Source: Chamaelirium japonicum (taxonomy: Eukaryota > Streptophyta > Magnoliopsida > Liliales > Melanthiaceae). From it: 64,000 nt of DNA. Shown piece after piece: positions 1 through 54,898 of the stretch. The notes under the pieces are model-generated. The model did no database searches. It saw only the letters and a program-made list of their open reading frames with translations, and was not told the DNA's origin. The translations under genes and the position numbers were made by a program. The stretch's first letter is position 1. Every line of letters starts with the position of its first letter. The stretch lies in contig OX393553.1 in NCBI GenBank assembly GCA_947650365.1, forward strand, positions 34,784,353 to 34,848,352, read 5' to 3'.

Positions 1-465
1 ATAGTGGGATTACCACATGGAAAATAAAGAAGGAATCGAGAACTTATAACTACTAAATCGAGGGAGGAGAATTCTAGTCTTAAAGGGTAGTGTAGGTGTC
101 TTAAATTGTAGGACCTTCCAATCAAAGTGACTGACAGCTACGACCAATGGTACTACTACCAAAATGGTGAAAGGCACTACTAAAGTGGCTAAAGATACTA
201 CAATAGAGGCTGAAAGGTATTGCCAAAGTTGCTAAAAAGTACTACCAAAATGGCTTAAAGGTACTACTAAAGTGGCAAAAAGGTACTACAGAGAAAGATA
301 CGATCTGATGGCTGAAGGTAAGACCTGTTGCCTGAAATGTACAACCTAGGGGCTGAAAGGTATGACCTAGTGGCTGAAGGTACGACCTACACCCTAGTAT
401 TTAAAGAAATGACCTGATGGCAAAGATATGACCCGGTGGCTGAAAGGTATGACCTAGTGTGTGCG
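1..465. repeat. degenerate minisatellite, ~20-23 bp unit
   Basis: The stretch repeats variants of a unit like GGCTGAAAGGTATGACCTAGT and TGGCTAAAGGTACTACTAAAG many times, with drift from left to right. No coding frame persists. It lies beyond the last visible exon of the WD40 gene, so it is either intron or 3' flank. Confidence 0.7.
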
Positions 466-665
466 CGTGCAACCTCCTCACTACCCATTCTTTGGATCTA
501 CTAGTCTTCTCTAGGAGACCCGAAGGGTGGGCTGTGGCAGAATGACATTACGTGCAGACACAAATTTTCTTTTTGTTTATTTATTTTTGAGGTATCACTA
601 CACAAACATCGAGCTACGCATGAAAAAACCTGTATATGCAACTGGTAGAGGGCTAGGTAACTCAC

Positions 666-43025
<42,360 letters not shown>

Positions 43026-43266
43026 TCTGCAAAGATTTATCCGCCTCCTATGATTTATGAACGATGACGCCAGGAAGAGGCAGGTGATGCCTTCCTCCTC
43101 TCTTTCTTCTTTCTTATTTCTTTCATTGAATTTGTTTTTGGCCTTTTTTTTTTTTTTTTTAAGTTAATATTTGCACTGCAGTAATCTCTAAGTACAACCA
43201 AACTTTAAAAAATGAGATTTTTTAAACAATATTTAATTCAATAGATTTTAAACGAAAGTATTTATC

Positions 43267-43480
43267 AGTCTAGCGCTCTGACAGCCACGTGACATGTCAG
43301 TGCCGAAAAGCGCTCGTCGCGTTGACTGTCGACTTTTTTTTCAAGATTTTTTTCAAATTAATATTTAAAAAATAAATATTTATATCAATCGTTGCTAATC
43401 ATAAGTATTTAACAGTCTAGCGCTCTGATAGTCTCGTGGCAGGTCAGCGCTAAAAAGTGCTTGTCCGTTAGCTGTACTTT
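43267..43480. repeat. diverged direct repeat, 147-bp spacing
   Basis: AGTCTAGCGCTCTGA followed by CGTGRCATGTCAG.GC.(G/A)AAAAG starts at 43267 and again at 43414. It is upstream of the WD40 start codon. Confidence 0.8.
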
Positions 43481-43554
43481 TTTTTCCTAGTGCCCGATAA
43501 ACTCTTCAGCTAGGATGCCGAGTTCATTAAAACCTACATAAGCAATCTCGGCAT

Positions 43555-43712
43555 CTGTATAACCGGTATTAAAAACGTCGGGTTTAATAGCTAGTAATAG
43601 ACCCGCTTCTATCGACACTGGGTAATCTCAACATGTGTATAACCGGTATTAAAAACGTCGGGTTTAATAGATAGTAATAAACCCGCTTTTGTAGACACCT
43701 GGTATGCTTTGA
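43555..43712. repeat. 80-bp tandem duplication
   Basis: TGTATAACCGGTATTAAAAA followed by CGTCGGGTTTAATAG is repeated with exact 80-bp spacing (43556 and 43636). It lies about 0.55 kb upstream of the WD40 start and could be promoter sequence or part of a TE end. Confidence 0.88.
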
Positions 43713-43856
43713 AGGTGTGGGCCCTACATAAACCCCAATTATCTGAACTAACACTCACACGCTGTATGTTTTCATGACCTTCATAAATTCCAATTTTTTG
43801 AAATAGACACTCGGCTCGTCGGGTTTCCCTTATTACCGTCCCGATAAACACACCCT

Positions 43857-43857
43857 G

Positions 43858-43926
<69 letters not shown>
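43857..43926. repeat. (CT)n plus poly(C) tract
   Basis: About 24 CT units pass into about 22 C. More C-rich runs follow to 44010. Confidence 0.95.
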
Positions 43927-43928
<2 letters not shown>

Positions 43929-44059
43929 CCCGCACTCTCTATCTCAATCTCACCCCTCCCCCCCCCCCCCACCCCCACTCTCTGTCTCTCAATCTCACCC
44001 CTCCCCCCAACACCCACTCTCTGTCTCTCAATCCGCCTCTAGGTCATGGTCCTTCTTAT

Positions 44060-44061
<2 letters not shown>

Positions 44062-44153
<92 letters not shown>
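44062..44153. repeat. (CT)n microsatellite, 92 bp
   Basis: Uninterrupted CT repeat upstream of the Mutator-like element. A ~115-bp imperfect direct repeat (CCTCATTTTCACC...AGTGGAAATAAAGATTA) follows at 44340-44470. Confidence 0.97.
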
Positions 44154-44157
<4 letters not shown>

Positions 44158-44939
44158 CCTAACTTTATCTCTTGATCTCGCCTGCAGGTCGTGGTCCAAT
44201 CTGCACGAGGTCACCTCCTACCTCCATCATTTTATGTGCTATCTCTCTTTCTCTAGATCCCTTGTCCCGTTACTATCATGCAATATATCGATCATGTATG
44301 GTTGTTGTCTTGCTTTGTGGGTAATCTAGACCAATTTCCACCCTCATTTTCACCCAAAAGAATAGTGGAAATAAAGATTAGTGGGAAAAAAAAAAAGAGT
44401 AGTGGAAATAAAGATTAAGTCAGTAGGTGGATCAATTTCTATCCTCATTTTCACCTAAAAGAACTCATCCTTATGAAATTTATATGCTTAAGTATATATA
44501 TTCCATACATTTTTTCTTTGCTTTGATTTCCCTTAATTTTTAACTTTAGCGTATGAATCAAGGTAATGTCATCCAATTCATGAGTTCCTGTACTACTTTC
44601 TTGGGGGGTTGGATCATTATGGATTGTGGTCTCCCAAGTTTCGAGAATGTCAAAGACAATTGATGTTTGTCAGTCCTACTTGTAGTTTACGGACTTCCTT
44701 AAATTGTTACATGGGGAGATAGGGTATTCATCCGAGCAATATATTCTCATACTAACATGTAGATGGCCTATGGGCCAAAAAACTTATCGAGCAGTCGATA
44801 TTTTTTATGATGTTACGTTGAGCGTCATGTTGAGTTTGTACAAGAAGAGATACACTACTGAGCTTTATGTCGAGGGATTGTCAGCCATCAGCTTCACAGC
44901 TGCCAGAAAGAGTTAGAGAATTTTCACAAATGGTTGATT

Positions 44940-47560
44940 TGAACGAAGAATATACTGCTTCCGGTCACATCCCATGTGTAGTTGAGGAAGTGACTCCATC
45001 AAAGGGCTTGCATCTAGCTAATGATCCACAATCCTTACGGTAAGAATAGTTATAGATTATTTATATTTTTACTTGAATTAATAAAATATTTATTAAGTCA
45101 TAATGATGCTTGTTGTGAGACCGCCATCATCACAATTTTTGGAACAATATGAGCCTTTGGATAGGAACATCACACATATTTTTGGTGGTGGAGATGCCCC
45201 TACCATAACTCCGGATCTTCCAGATCTTTATAGATACAACCACACGTGGTAAATACAGAGTCCCTAAACATATTTAGCTTCATTTCTTATTATCAGAAAA
45301 TAAAACTTTATACATGAGATTCTTATAGGTATTCTCAGTACCAGCCCGATGATCGTGCCGATACATCTAGAGCAATTAATCAGTATGCAGCTGGCCCCTC
45401 TAGAGTTGTAAATCGTTATCTGTAGGGCCCTTCTAAAGTTATAAATCCCGGTGTGAGAGGCACTTATGTGGAACGTGATCTGACAGTAGGTGCTCGAGCC
45501 GGATTGGACGAAGATGATTCAGACGGTGGTGATGCTAATGTGGATGGGGGCATACATGCATCCAGTGAACATTGGATTTTTGGGTAATGATGGATTGCAA
45601 AATGTCGCTGCAGTTATCGCCGATGAAGATTATCAACTGATCCATGATGCCACTGCAAACAATGATTATGTAGAACTTGATGAAGAGGCGGATCCACCAG
45701 TAGAGCAACATCCAGTTGGTGAGTTTGTGATTCCAGACATTTATGAGAATAAGGATTGGGCCAATCAAGCTACAATGAAAGATGTGCATGATCATGTAGT
45801 AGACAAGTCTGGAATGCTTGGTTGGGTTAGTCGTATATTTGATAGCAAATATTCTCTACACAGAGCTTTGGTGGAGTGGTCTATTGCAAACAATGTTCAA
45901 TTCACTGTAGATCATTCATCGAGAATGGTATACACAGTAAAGTGCATACATCCTAGATGTCCTTGGCGGGTGCACGCATTAATTCCTAAAGGTGGAACAA
46001 ATTTTAAAGTCAAGAGTTATGGTGGTAACCACTCATGTAGTAATCCCCCCTTTATTACCGGATCATCGACAAATCAGCTTAAGATATATATGTAGCTTGA
46101 TTTTACCTACAATGAGGACGAAGATAAGTATTTCTCCTGCAGAAATACAAGTGAGAATTTTAGACAAGTTGAAAGTTAATATTGCTTATATGAAGGCTTG
46201 GAAAGCTCGGGACATGTTGTTAAAGGCCATCTACGGAGGGCAGGAGCAATCATATGCAGATCTACAGATATTCTTGAACGCTCTAGTGGGGTCAAACCAT
46301 GTACCTAGTTTTGTCTTTGATGTGGAGTGGCCTGGAGGCGGAGTACAACGATTTCGACACGTCTTTTGGTCATTTGGCCCTTGTATAGAGGGATTTAAAT
46401 ATTATCAACTGGTGGTTAGCATTGATGGTATACATCTCTATAGGAAGTACATGGGAGTCTTGCTTGTACCGACTAGTGTTGATGCAAATGGTGGTTTGTT
46501 CCAAATCGGATTTGCATTAGTGGAAATCGAGAATACTAATAGCTGGACATGGTTTTTGAAAATTCTAGAGCAAATATTACACATGGGATGCAGGGACTGT
46601 GTATTACCTCAGATCGAGAGAAAGGTGATTGCTGGTGTTCGTAACGTTTACCGCCCTCATTATGGACATGTTCATCAGTATTGTTTGAGGCACATTCAGG
46701 CCAATGGTAGTAAAAAAAATTGTTGAGCACACAATTACTGAATGACAAGTTTTATACGTTACGATCCCATACTGAGATTTTAGAATTTGATAGGTTACTG
46801 AAGGAAATCACATATGTTATTCCTTTGATGGCGCAGTGGATAGATGCGATTGGATCTCGTGAACTCTGCGCACATGCATATGATGGTGGTAAGCGTTTCA
46901 GAATAACGATTACTAATATATTGGAAAGTTTTAATTCTGTATTATTGGGTTGTAGGTTGTTGCATGTTATTGCATTGGTCACCACCACATTCCACCAACT
47001 GAACAAGTTTTTTTATGGCACGATGAAAACTTGGATTAGAGATGCAATAAAATTTTACACCCAGTTTGGAAAAAGAAATCCAAAGGATGATGCACATAAT
47101 CAGGGGTCAGAAGGTCCAACAATTTTCCTTAAATGAATTCAAGATAATAGCTTTCAATCCAGTATAGGGTTACTTTAGATGGGACACGAACAAGTGCTCT
47201 TGTAATTAGATTCAGTTGAGAGGGATTTCGTGCTCGCACGCAATTGCGACTTGCAGTAAAGCAAATCTAGATCACTACACTCTATGCTCTGAGTGGTATC
47301 ATGCTGAAAACTACAGAAGTACATATACAGTATTTTTTCATCCGATTCCTGACAGACGGTTCTTTCCGGAGCATACTAGCCCACCAATGATACTTCCCAA
47401 TACAAAGAGGCTTTGCGGGTCGGCCTAAATCTAGAATGATTCGTATGGATATGGATGTCAGGGGGGACAAAAATCCATCAAGTGTAGTAGGTGTAAGAAA
47501 GCAGGACACAATTGGGCAACATGTAGGCAAGCACCTCCAATGGTACACCTACAAAACCAA
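44940..47560 (+). pseudogene. Mutator-like (MuDR) transposase, frameshifted
   Basis: In order: a MuDR-type N-terminal DNA-binding block at 45780-46090 (IHPRCPWRVHALIPKGG and KSYGGNHSC); a MULE transposase core in another frame at 46120-46720 (KAWKARDMLLKAIYG, VVSIDGIHLYRKYMG, NTNSWTWFLK, YCLRHI); its C-terminal part in a third frame at 46720-47136; a SWIM finger at 47195-47250 (CSCN(stop)IQLRGISCSHAIA); and a CCHC knuckle CSRCKKAGHNWATC at 47490-47530. Frameshifts near 46095 and 46720, plus stops, inactivate it. The earlier region 44940-45480 is interrupted. Terminal inverted repeats were not resolved. It lies between the two host genes. Confidence 0.9.
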
Positions 47561-47639
47561 TAGTCAGCAGGTAATAAAAATGGTTTGATTGTTTTTAAAC
47601 CAAGATGGGCACTCAACTAAAATCCTGTGAATAGTAACT

Positions 47640-47840
47640 TTGATGTTATATAAGTAGCATAGTCTCTGCATTGTCTTTGTATAGTTTGCAAGTGTTTGCA
47701 TAGTTTCTGCATTTTTTCTACAGAGTCTCTGAATAGTTTGCAAGTGTTTGAATAGTCTCTGCATTATCTTTGCATAGTTTCCATAGTCTCTGTATAGTCT
47801 CTACATAGTTTGCGAGTGTTTTTGCATAGTCTCTGCATTG
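47640..47840. repeat. degenerate CATAGTCTCTG minisatellite
   Basis: Many variants of GCATAGTCTCTGCATT and ATAGTTTGCAAGTGTTTG in tandem, just 3' of the Mutator-like gene. Confidence 0.75.
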
Positions 47841-48229
47841 TTACTGTAGTTTTATAGTACTATAGCAAGTGGTACCTGGGATAATGGCCAAGGGACACAA
47901 TGGGTATTTTCAGTTTTAAAGTTCGATCATACTTCAAGAATATTGTACTACAAATATTAACTCCTTGTTTTTGGAAAGGGACCAAGAGGTCACTAAGATT
48001 TTCCAATAACCAAGTTGACTTCCATATCAACCCATAGAAAATCATTTGTTGAGTTTTTTTTTTTTAATGACCATTAATGCTATGAGAAGATAGTCATGTG
48101 ATTCAAAATCGTGACTAGAGCCATGGAGGATGATTGCATTTTTGTTGCCCGAACCCTACGCTATGTTTGCTTACATATCAATAGTAGCGAAACATGTGGA
48201 GGAAAAGTGATAACTTGCCTCATAGCACA

Positions 48230-48600
48230 GGTGGTGGTCAAGGTGCTCGTTGGTGAAGATCAATAGTAGTGGTGATTTATGAGAGAGAGAGTTGGGGGGG
48301 GGGTGGTCAGTGAGGTCGCCGGGTGCAAGGTGACGGGAAGATGGAGGTCATCGGCGGCATCGGTGGTGGCCAGGGTTCTCGTTGGTGAAGATCAACATTA
48401 GCGGTAATCTATGAGTGTGTGTGTGCGCAGGGGGGGGGCACGATGATTGGTGGTGGCGGAGGTGGTGGTCGGTGAGGTCGTCGGGTCAAGGGGGGCAAAC
48501 GATGGAGGTCATTGGCAACATAGGTGGTGCCAGGGTGCTCGTCCATGAAGATCAACAGGAGTGGTAATGGCAGTGATCTTTGAGCTTTAGAGAGAGTGGA
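48230..48600. repeat. degenerate tandem repeat, ~130-160 bp
   Basis: GGTGCTCGTTGGTGAAGATC followed by AA.A.TAGTGGT recurs near 48243, 48375 and 48536 with diverged G-rich spacers. Confidence 0.7.
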
Positions 48601-49092
48601 GGACAACGAAGGCCTCCGGCGATGGTCGATGGTGGAGGTGGTAGTTGTGGGGGATTTTTTTCCCGTGTAAACTTTTCCGACAACAATCAATGGAATATCC
48701 ATAGAATCTGAGTGTACTTCTACTGTGGCGTGGTGAGTTGTAATGTAGGCACTGCAGAATGTAAAGTAGAGTGTAGAAAGTAGACACAATGATAAGGTGA
48801 TGAAGTTCGGTTGAAGCCTACATCTCCGATGAGATAGGACGCAACTTTGAATCCACTAATTCTGAAAAAAGTAGAGCAACTCTCAACATGCTAATAAGTG
48901 CTTATACAAGTAGACAAAGAGCAAAGTGGGGGGTAGAGAGTGGATTCTAAAATCCTATCGGAACCTGGAGAGTGGATTCCAAAATCATATATATTCCTCG
49001 TGGAAAAAAGAATGGTTCTGGAGTAAAAATTGAAATCCAATCTATTTATAGGGCTTGGGGGGACTACTAGGCCCCGAAACTGTTGTCCCGGC

Positions 49093-49345
49093 CCCCCAAG
49101 CAGGGCTAGCGGGCACTGTAGTATGTCGTGGGCCCCAAGCAGGGCTGGTGGGCCACGTAGTATCATCGTGGTCCCCAAGTAGGACTAGCGGGCATTCTAG
49201 TACGTCGTGGGCCCCAAGCAGCACTGGTGGATCCTACTGTATCGTTGTGGGCCCCAAGCCCTAGGCAGGACTGATGGGCCCCTTGGTATCGTCGTCGGCC
49301 TCAAGCAGGACTGGTGGGCCCCACTGTAGCATGCTGGTCTTGAGC
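49093..49345. repeat. 40-bp minisatellite, about six units
   Basis: Units start CCCCAAGCAGGGCTGGTGGG and end TAGTATCRTCGTGGG, at 49093, 49133, 49173, 49212, 49252 and about 49298. Later units are more diverged. Confidence 0.88.
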
Positions 49346-49476
49346 TGCTCCCATGGGCCCCACTTGAATTGTCAATGTGGGCTTGTGGATGCGTTAGTCA
49401 AATTTTGCACCCATAGTCGCCTCCAATGACCGGCGATAGAGCTCGATGATGGATAGCCCCGATCAGCAAGGTGACT

Positions 49477-49480
<4 letters not shown>

Positions 49481-49541
<61 letters not shown>
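49481..49541. repeat. (GA)n microsatellite, 61 bp
   Basis: Uninterrupted GA dinucleotides. Confidence 0.97.
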
Positions 49542-49543
<2 letters not shown>

Positions 49544-49872
49544 GCAAGTTTATTGTCATTCCCATCAACATGCCTCGTCGTTATCGGGGCCATAAGCAAA
49601 CGTAGGATGGGGGGGCTCGGGCAGCAAAAATGCACTCCACGAATGATAGATGTTATTTTTTCATTATTCAAAGTTACACTGATCTTGCCAAAATAAAATA
49701 TTACACTGCTAATATCACACGTGCGTAAAAACCCCCATACCTGGAAGCACAACTCCGCATAGGCCGTTTTCCATGGGATGGCCTTTGGGCTCATACTTCA
49801 TTGTAAGGATCCTGGGTTCTAACATGTGGCCGCTCAACAAAGTGAGATGCGATATTACCACTGAGATGTGAC

Positions 49873-50133
49873 CAGTGTTTTCAAAACCGGACCTGAAGGC
49901 TAACCACGGTTCGGTCCAAATTGGTTCAAACCGGTGATTCAACCATTTGAACCGCATGAAATTATGTTTTTTAAATAGATATTTATTAAATTCTTCAATG
50001 GCAAGGTTTGATTTCTGGGTTAACATACAAACCAGTTTATTCAAAGACTGAACCAAAATATGTTCTGATTCCGGTCCAAACCGGTTAAATCGTCCGGTCC
50101 GATCTGGTTTGGTTTTTGGTTTTCAAAACACCG
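49873..50133. mobile_element. 261-bp hAT-type MITE with 8-bp TSD
   Basis: Left CAGTGTTTTCAAAACCGG, right in inverse CGGTGTTTTGAAAACCAA. An exact 8-bp duplication GATGTGAC is at 49865-49872 and 50134-50141. The ends are rich in AACCGG/GGTTCGG. It lies about 0.6 kb downstream of the RIO1 stop codon. Confidence 0.92.
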
Positions 50134-50765
50134 GATGTGACTTACGGGTGGGGCTAGGCGGGTCTCATCCGAACCCGACCCGCCCAACCCGAACAATGGA
50201 CAAACATAAGCAAAGCTTGTTAAAAACTTTGGACAGGTTTGGATAAAAAAAAATCAACCCGATTTCAATTTGGACGGATTTGGGCATGCACAGGAAGGAC
50301 CCACCTGACCCGAGAAAGTCACCGCATGAATCGAGCTGAAGCACCACACCGAGCACAAGAAGGACCCATCTGGCCCTAGGATTACCTGCACGCGTGCGCA
50401 CACACACAAGTAGGAGCGCCACATCAAGCTGAGAACGGGTATCGAACCCAGGATAGTGCTAACAAGGAGCGGTGGTTGCATCACTTGTTAGTGCATCGGC
50501 ACAAGATAGACCATGCCATAGGATCGAGAGAAATTCTCCGATTTTTAGCAAGCCCATAGGTAGAAAAGCTTGCCGATAAGGCGAGAGGGAGACCCTGGCC
50601 ATAATCACTTCCTTCATACAAACTGACTCAACATCAAGTAAACCCTAGCCATATAAATACCCTGACCGATTTCAACTACTGTTACAAAATTATGACCATT
50701 ACTTGAATCCAACAAAATTTTGTATACCTGCAGACAATCATTTCATTTATTTGTAAGAGGACCCA

Positions 50766-51215
50766 CTACCTGCTACATTTGGCTTTGGCGAGCTTCTTCC
50801 TCCTCTTCTTATCGGCCTTAGGCACCTTCGTCTTGCGAGCTTCCCTCTTCTCCTCTCTCACTTTCTTCTTGTGCTCTTTCCGAGCAGCCCTCCTCTCGTC
50901 AGGGCCCATCTTGGCCTCGGCCTCCACCACAGGTCCATCTCCTTCAGACTCGGTACTGCTGCATGAATCCTCGTCCGATCCCGTCTCAGCTGTGTCCTCT
51001 AGCGAGCAGGTTGTCCGCGGCGGATCCACTAGGGGTCCTTGGGGGATGCTGGCTTCTGTCGTGTCCTGGTGGGTGCTCTCGCTCCTCGTCTGTACGAATC
51101 CTAACAGGGGCTTGTCATAGATTTCTATTGCCTTTGGTTCATAGACAAACAGCGGGCGTGAAAGCAGTGCCATCTGAGCAAGATCCTCTTCGCATTTCTT
51201 CACATGGTCTAGTGT
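50766..51215 (-). CDS. RIO1: RIO1 last exon, acceptor uncertain
   Basis: Reads [20 protein letters not shown]..., an acidic Ser/Glu stretch, then [20 protein letters not shown] and [14 protein letters not shown], stop. The only in-frame AG is CGCCAAG, giving the start at 51215. The RIO1 family normally has FIPK before the TLD motif, and the frame just upstream does read VIPCAK, but no AG precedes it and a TGA lies at 51258-51260. An AATAAA on the minus strand lies only about 15 bp past the stop codon. Confidence 0.8.
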   Translation of the reverse strand, partial: TLDHVKKCEEDLAQMALLSRPLFVYEPKAIEIYDKPLLGFVQTRSESTHQDTTEASIPQGPLVDPPRTTCSLEDTAETGSDEDSCSSTESEGDGPVVEAEAKMGPDERRAARKEHKKKVREEKREARKTKVPKADKKRRKKLAKAKCSR

Positions 51216-54200
51216 CTTGGCGCAGGGGATCACACACGCCACAGTCAATAATTGAAGTCAGTAGAATGCCCAATGTGCAAAGTTCTCGGATAAAAAATGA
51301 ATCACCAACTAATTACTTGAAATCGGATCAACACAGTTAGCTTCATGACCTAAGAGGCTAAGCCAAAGAAAATCAGTAAGATAAGGATTTTGTTGGGCAA
51401 GAAACGAGCTTCGCTTATTCTGAGGCTACAAATGAGGATCAGTTTCCTAAGCAGAATAAAAGAGTGGAATCGGTTGCAAATACTCGAGTTAATAGAACAG
51501 TAAAAAATAATGCACCAACTGCAGTGATCTTGACAAACTACGATTGCTATCAATTTCGGCCATGCCTAAAAGTGCAGACGGCGATCATGAACCCCAGAAG
51601 TTTTCATGAGGTCGGCACATATATGACAAGATGGGCCAAATTGATGCAAGAATACTCTGACGCATGAACTCACAAGATGCATCGACCATTTTGAATTATA
51701 CACAAGGAGACTCCAACCTTGACCAACAAAAACCTTATCCTGTCAATATAAGCCGGCATTGAACTATTGAAGTTCAAACATAATGCATGAAAAAATCCTT
51801 GAAGAACCATAGGATTTTCAGAAATAATTATGACACACTACTATAAAATGTTCTATTTTTACATATATATGATTTCACTCAAGGAAGTCTCGAGAAGATG
51901 TTGGTCGTAAATGATATGATAAAGGCAAGGCGAGGTTTAGGCAGAAATATCGCAAAATTTGCGAAATATCTCGGTTTTTCCGGCCTCCCCGTTTTGTACA
52001 GGCATATCACGAACGGGTTGAAAGTTCATGACACTTCATTGAAATATCTCGTGTATTTCATCTTCTCAAATTTCAGTCGAAACCGATATTTTGAACCTTG
52101 GTTTTCGGTAAGCAACAACATTCATCTCAAGGCACAAACTATTAAGACAAGTTGAAACGCAACGCCCCCCCAAAAAAAAAAAACCGAGTTATTGAAATAG
52201 AAGGATTTTAATTTGTGCGTAGACTAACTGATGAGTTTTATCCCGACAAATCAGCTCTTAAAGCATTTAATATGAAAGAACAAACACGAGATCAAAATTT
52301 GCAGTTATACAACTTCCAAAGACAATGTGTGAGCCCAAGAGATTTACCTGCACAAAGACGGTTGGTGCAATGTCATCATCTTCGACTGCACCTCCTCTTT
52401 CCAAAACTCTTTGCTGGACCTGAAATCATGATCATTAACATTATTTTCAGAGAAGTATACGATAGCCAAGAAATCACAACTAGCCTTGTATACCTGGGTT
52501 CAGATGGAAAACACATTCAGAACAAAATTTATTAAAGGATAAATTACACTTTACCCCCTGAAGTTTAGCCCAAAATCATTTAACTACCCTATAGTTAATA
52601 AACTACACTTCATTTAAATGTGTTGTGCTAAGTGCTAACATTTAAAACTATAGGGATCCATTTCAAACAAAAAAAAAACTTCAAGGGGGTTAAGTGATTT
52701 TGGACTAAACTTCAGGGGTGTAAAGTGTAATTTTACCCTTAAAACAAGTATATTAAATAAACTAACCTTTTCAAGATAGTCATCAATATGGTCATCAGCA
52801 ATGGATGGATCAATCACAAAATCAAATAGCTCTTTGACTGCCATAACAGCAACTCCATGTTTTTTAAAGAAATCCTGTAACCAGCATCAATTTTTTTTTT
52901 TAACTCTGGTTTACAGATCGAGCAAAATGGAAAGACTAACCGATACAAGCAAATTAACTTACAGTAATATGAACACAATCTTCCCGAAGGAAGTCTAACG
53001 CAAGAGGGTGATCAAGGTCAACCGATTGAGAAACATCAATAATATACAGGTGGCCCTGCAAAGCAACCAAACAACCCATAAGATGAAACATTGAGAGGAT
53101 TTGGTTACTGGAGCAAAGAAGGTAGAAATGGAACTGCAATGGTACACTTTCAAATATTAAGGCAGAACCTCAAAAAACAGTATGTTGTATTCACTGAGAT
53201 CTCCATGGACCAATCTGCACTTCTGGTATAACGTTCGCATTATTGTAATAATCTGAAATGCATATTAACAATTATTTTCAGAATATTGCACGAGGAAATA
53301 TCATTTGACAACTAGAATAGAACGATATCTACTACTATGGAAAGGTGCATAGATAAAATGCCCCTCCAAATATTGATAGGAAAATAAGTGAAGCATTGGA
53401 AAAATTTTCTTATTTTCATTAAGCAATCACTATGGGCAGAGTTAAAGATAAATTTTTTTAATGCACCTCCAGATAACCTTCACGCAATTTGTCTTCAGAC
53501 AAAGCAGCATCCTTCAGACGAGGTGCAGCCCAGCCAGATTTTCCTATATTCCCAACAAGATCAAATAAGGTTAAGACCATTACCCAAAGTATAACCACAA
53601 ATCTCTCTGTAATACATTTTAAAAAATTCATAACATGCCTGCGGAGACCATTAATTATCCTATAAAAAATGGTCAAATAAACAATACCTATGAATTCCAT
53701 GACCAGAACATGAAGCCTCAAAAGCAATGGCGTCGGACACCTTATTCCAGATGCCTTGACCCTACAAGCATGAAGATGGTGTTGTAAGGACTTCAACAGT
53801 TCATGTTGACCAGATGGGCACTTCATGAAGAACTGTATCAAAGATAATTAGAAGCTAGTGATTTGGAGAAAGGATGTACCAGGAATTCATGTACCAAAAA
53901 TAAAATCGAGAATGATCTTGCACAAAATTGACTCAAAATCATACTTTTACAAACTGACTAAAATAACCCTAATAATGACGTTTAGTGCATTTCTAAAGAA
54001 AGTAACAGCTCCGCAAGGGAGGTAAAGGTTGAAGCAATGAATCAACAAAATCCTAATTTGGCCATAGCACTTGAAATTCTATCAAATTACATGTTCCTCT
54101 TCGATAAATGGAGAAGACTTTACCGTGAAAAAGAGGACAAAAAAGAAACCAAACCTAGGGTAATAAAGCAAGAGCTTACATAAACTTATAACACAGAACA

Positions 54201-54812
54201 TAGCAAGGATTTCCGCCACATCATTAACACTAGGTATTATACGGAAGAAACAAATTCAGCGACCAAAGCAAACTACAATCTCTTTATTTGGATGTGATGC
54301 CATAGTTGACGTAGACGAGACAGTGTCTACCTCAAGCGGAACTCTTTTTTTATGTTTTATTGCATTGTACTCAGTTTATGCTTTCCATCGGACGTCTATT
54401 TTTGCCGATCAGACCATGGGATGTTTAGTTATGATGATTTTTATTAATTAGTTGACCTAGGTGTGGGGGTTGTTTGAACCATTATGTTAGTGGGATGGTT
54501 CAAGCCTCATATACTTGGTTTATATTGTAATAAGCAAGCGTCGTCTGATGCTCTCATCCAAAATGATGAGATTAAAAGCTTTTACGTCGTGATCAAAGGC
54601 GAAGATCGTACAACTTAAAAGAACGAAGGGATCAAATCGTAGGGGTGGCCTTCTATAGAAATAAAAGCCTATTGGTGGGGCCACATATAGAACAACACCC
54701 CCCCCCCCCCCCCCGCCATCTTTCTTTCCGGGGGGGGGGGGGGAGGGGGGGGTCCGTGAAAAAAGACCCACGAGGTCTTTCTTTCATGCAGCCTATCTTC
54801 CCCTCTTCACGT

Positions 54813-54898
<86 letters not shown>

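Noticed and set aside
43609..44017. Gly/Arg/Glu repeat frames
   Set aside because: Arise from (CT)n and poly(C) read on the minus strand.
48409..48789. 126-codon minus-strand frame with Pro-rich end
   Set aside because: Overlaps the degenerate GGTGGTGG tandem repeat and has no domain.
49093..49345. CRISPR-like regular repeats
   Set aside because: There are no unique spacers; it is a simple head-to-tail 40-bp minisatellite in a plant genome.
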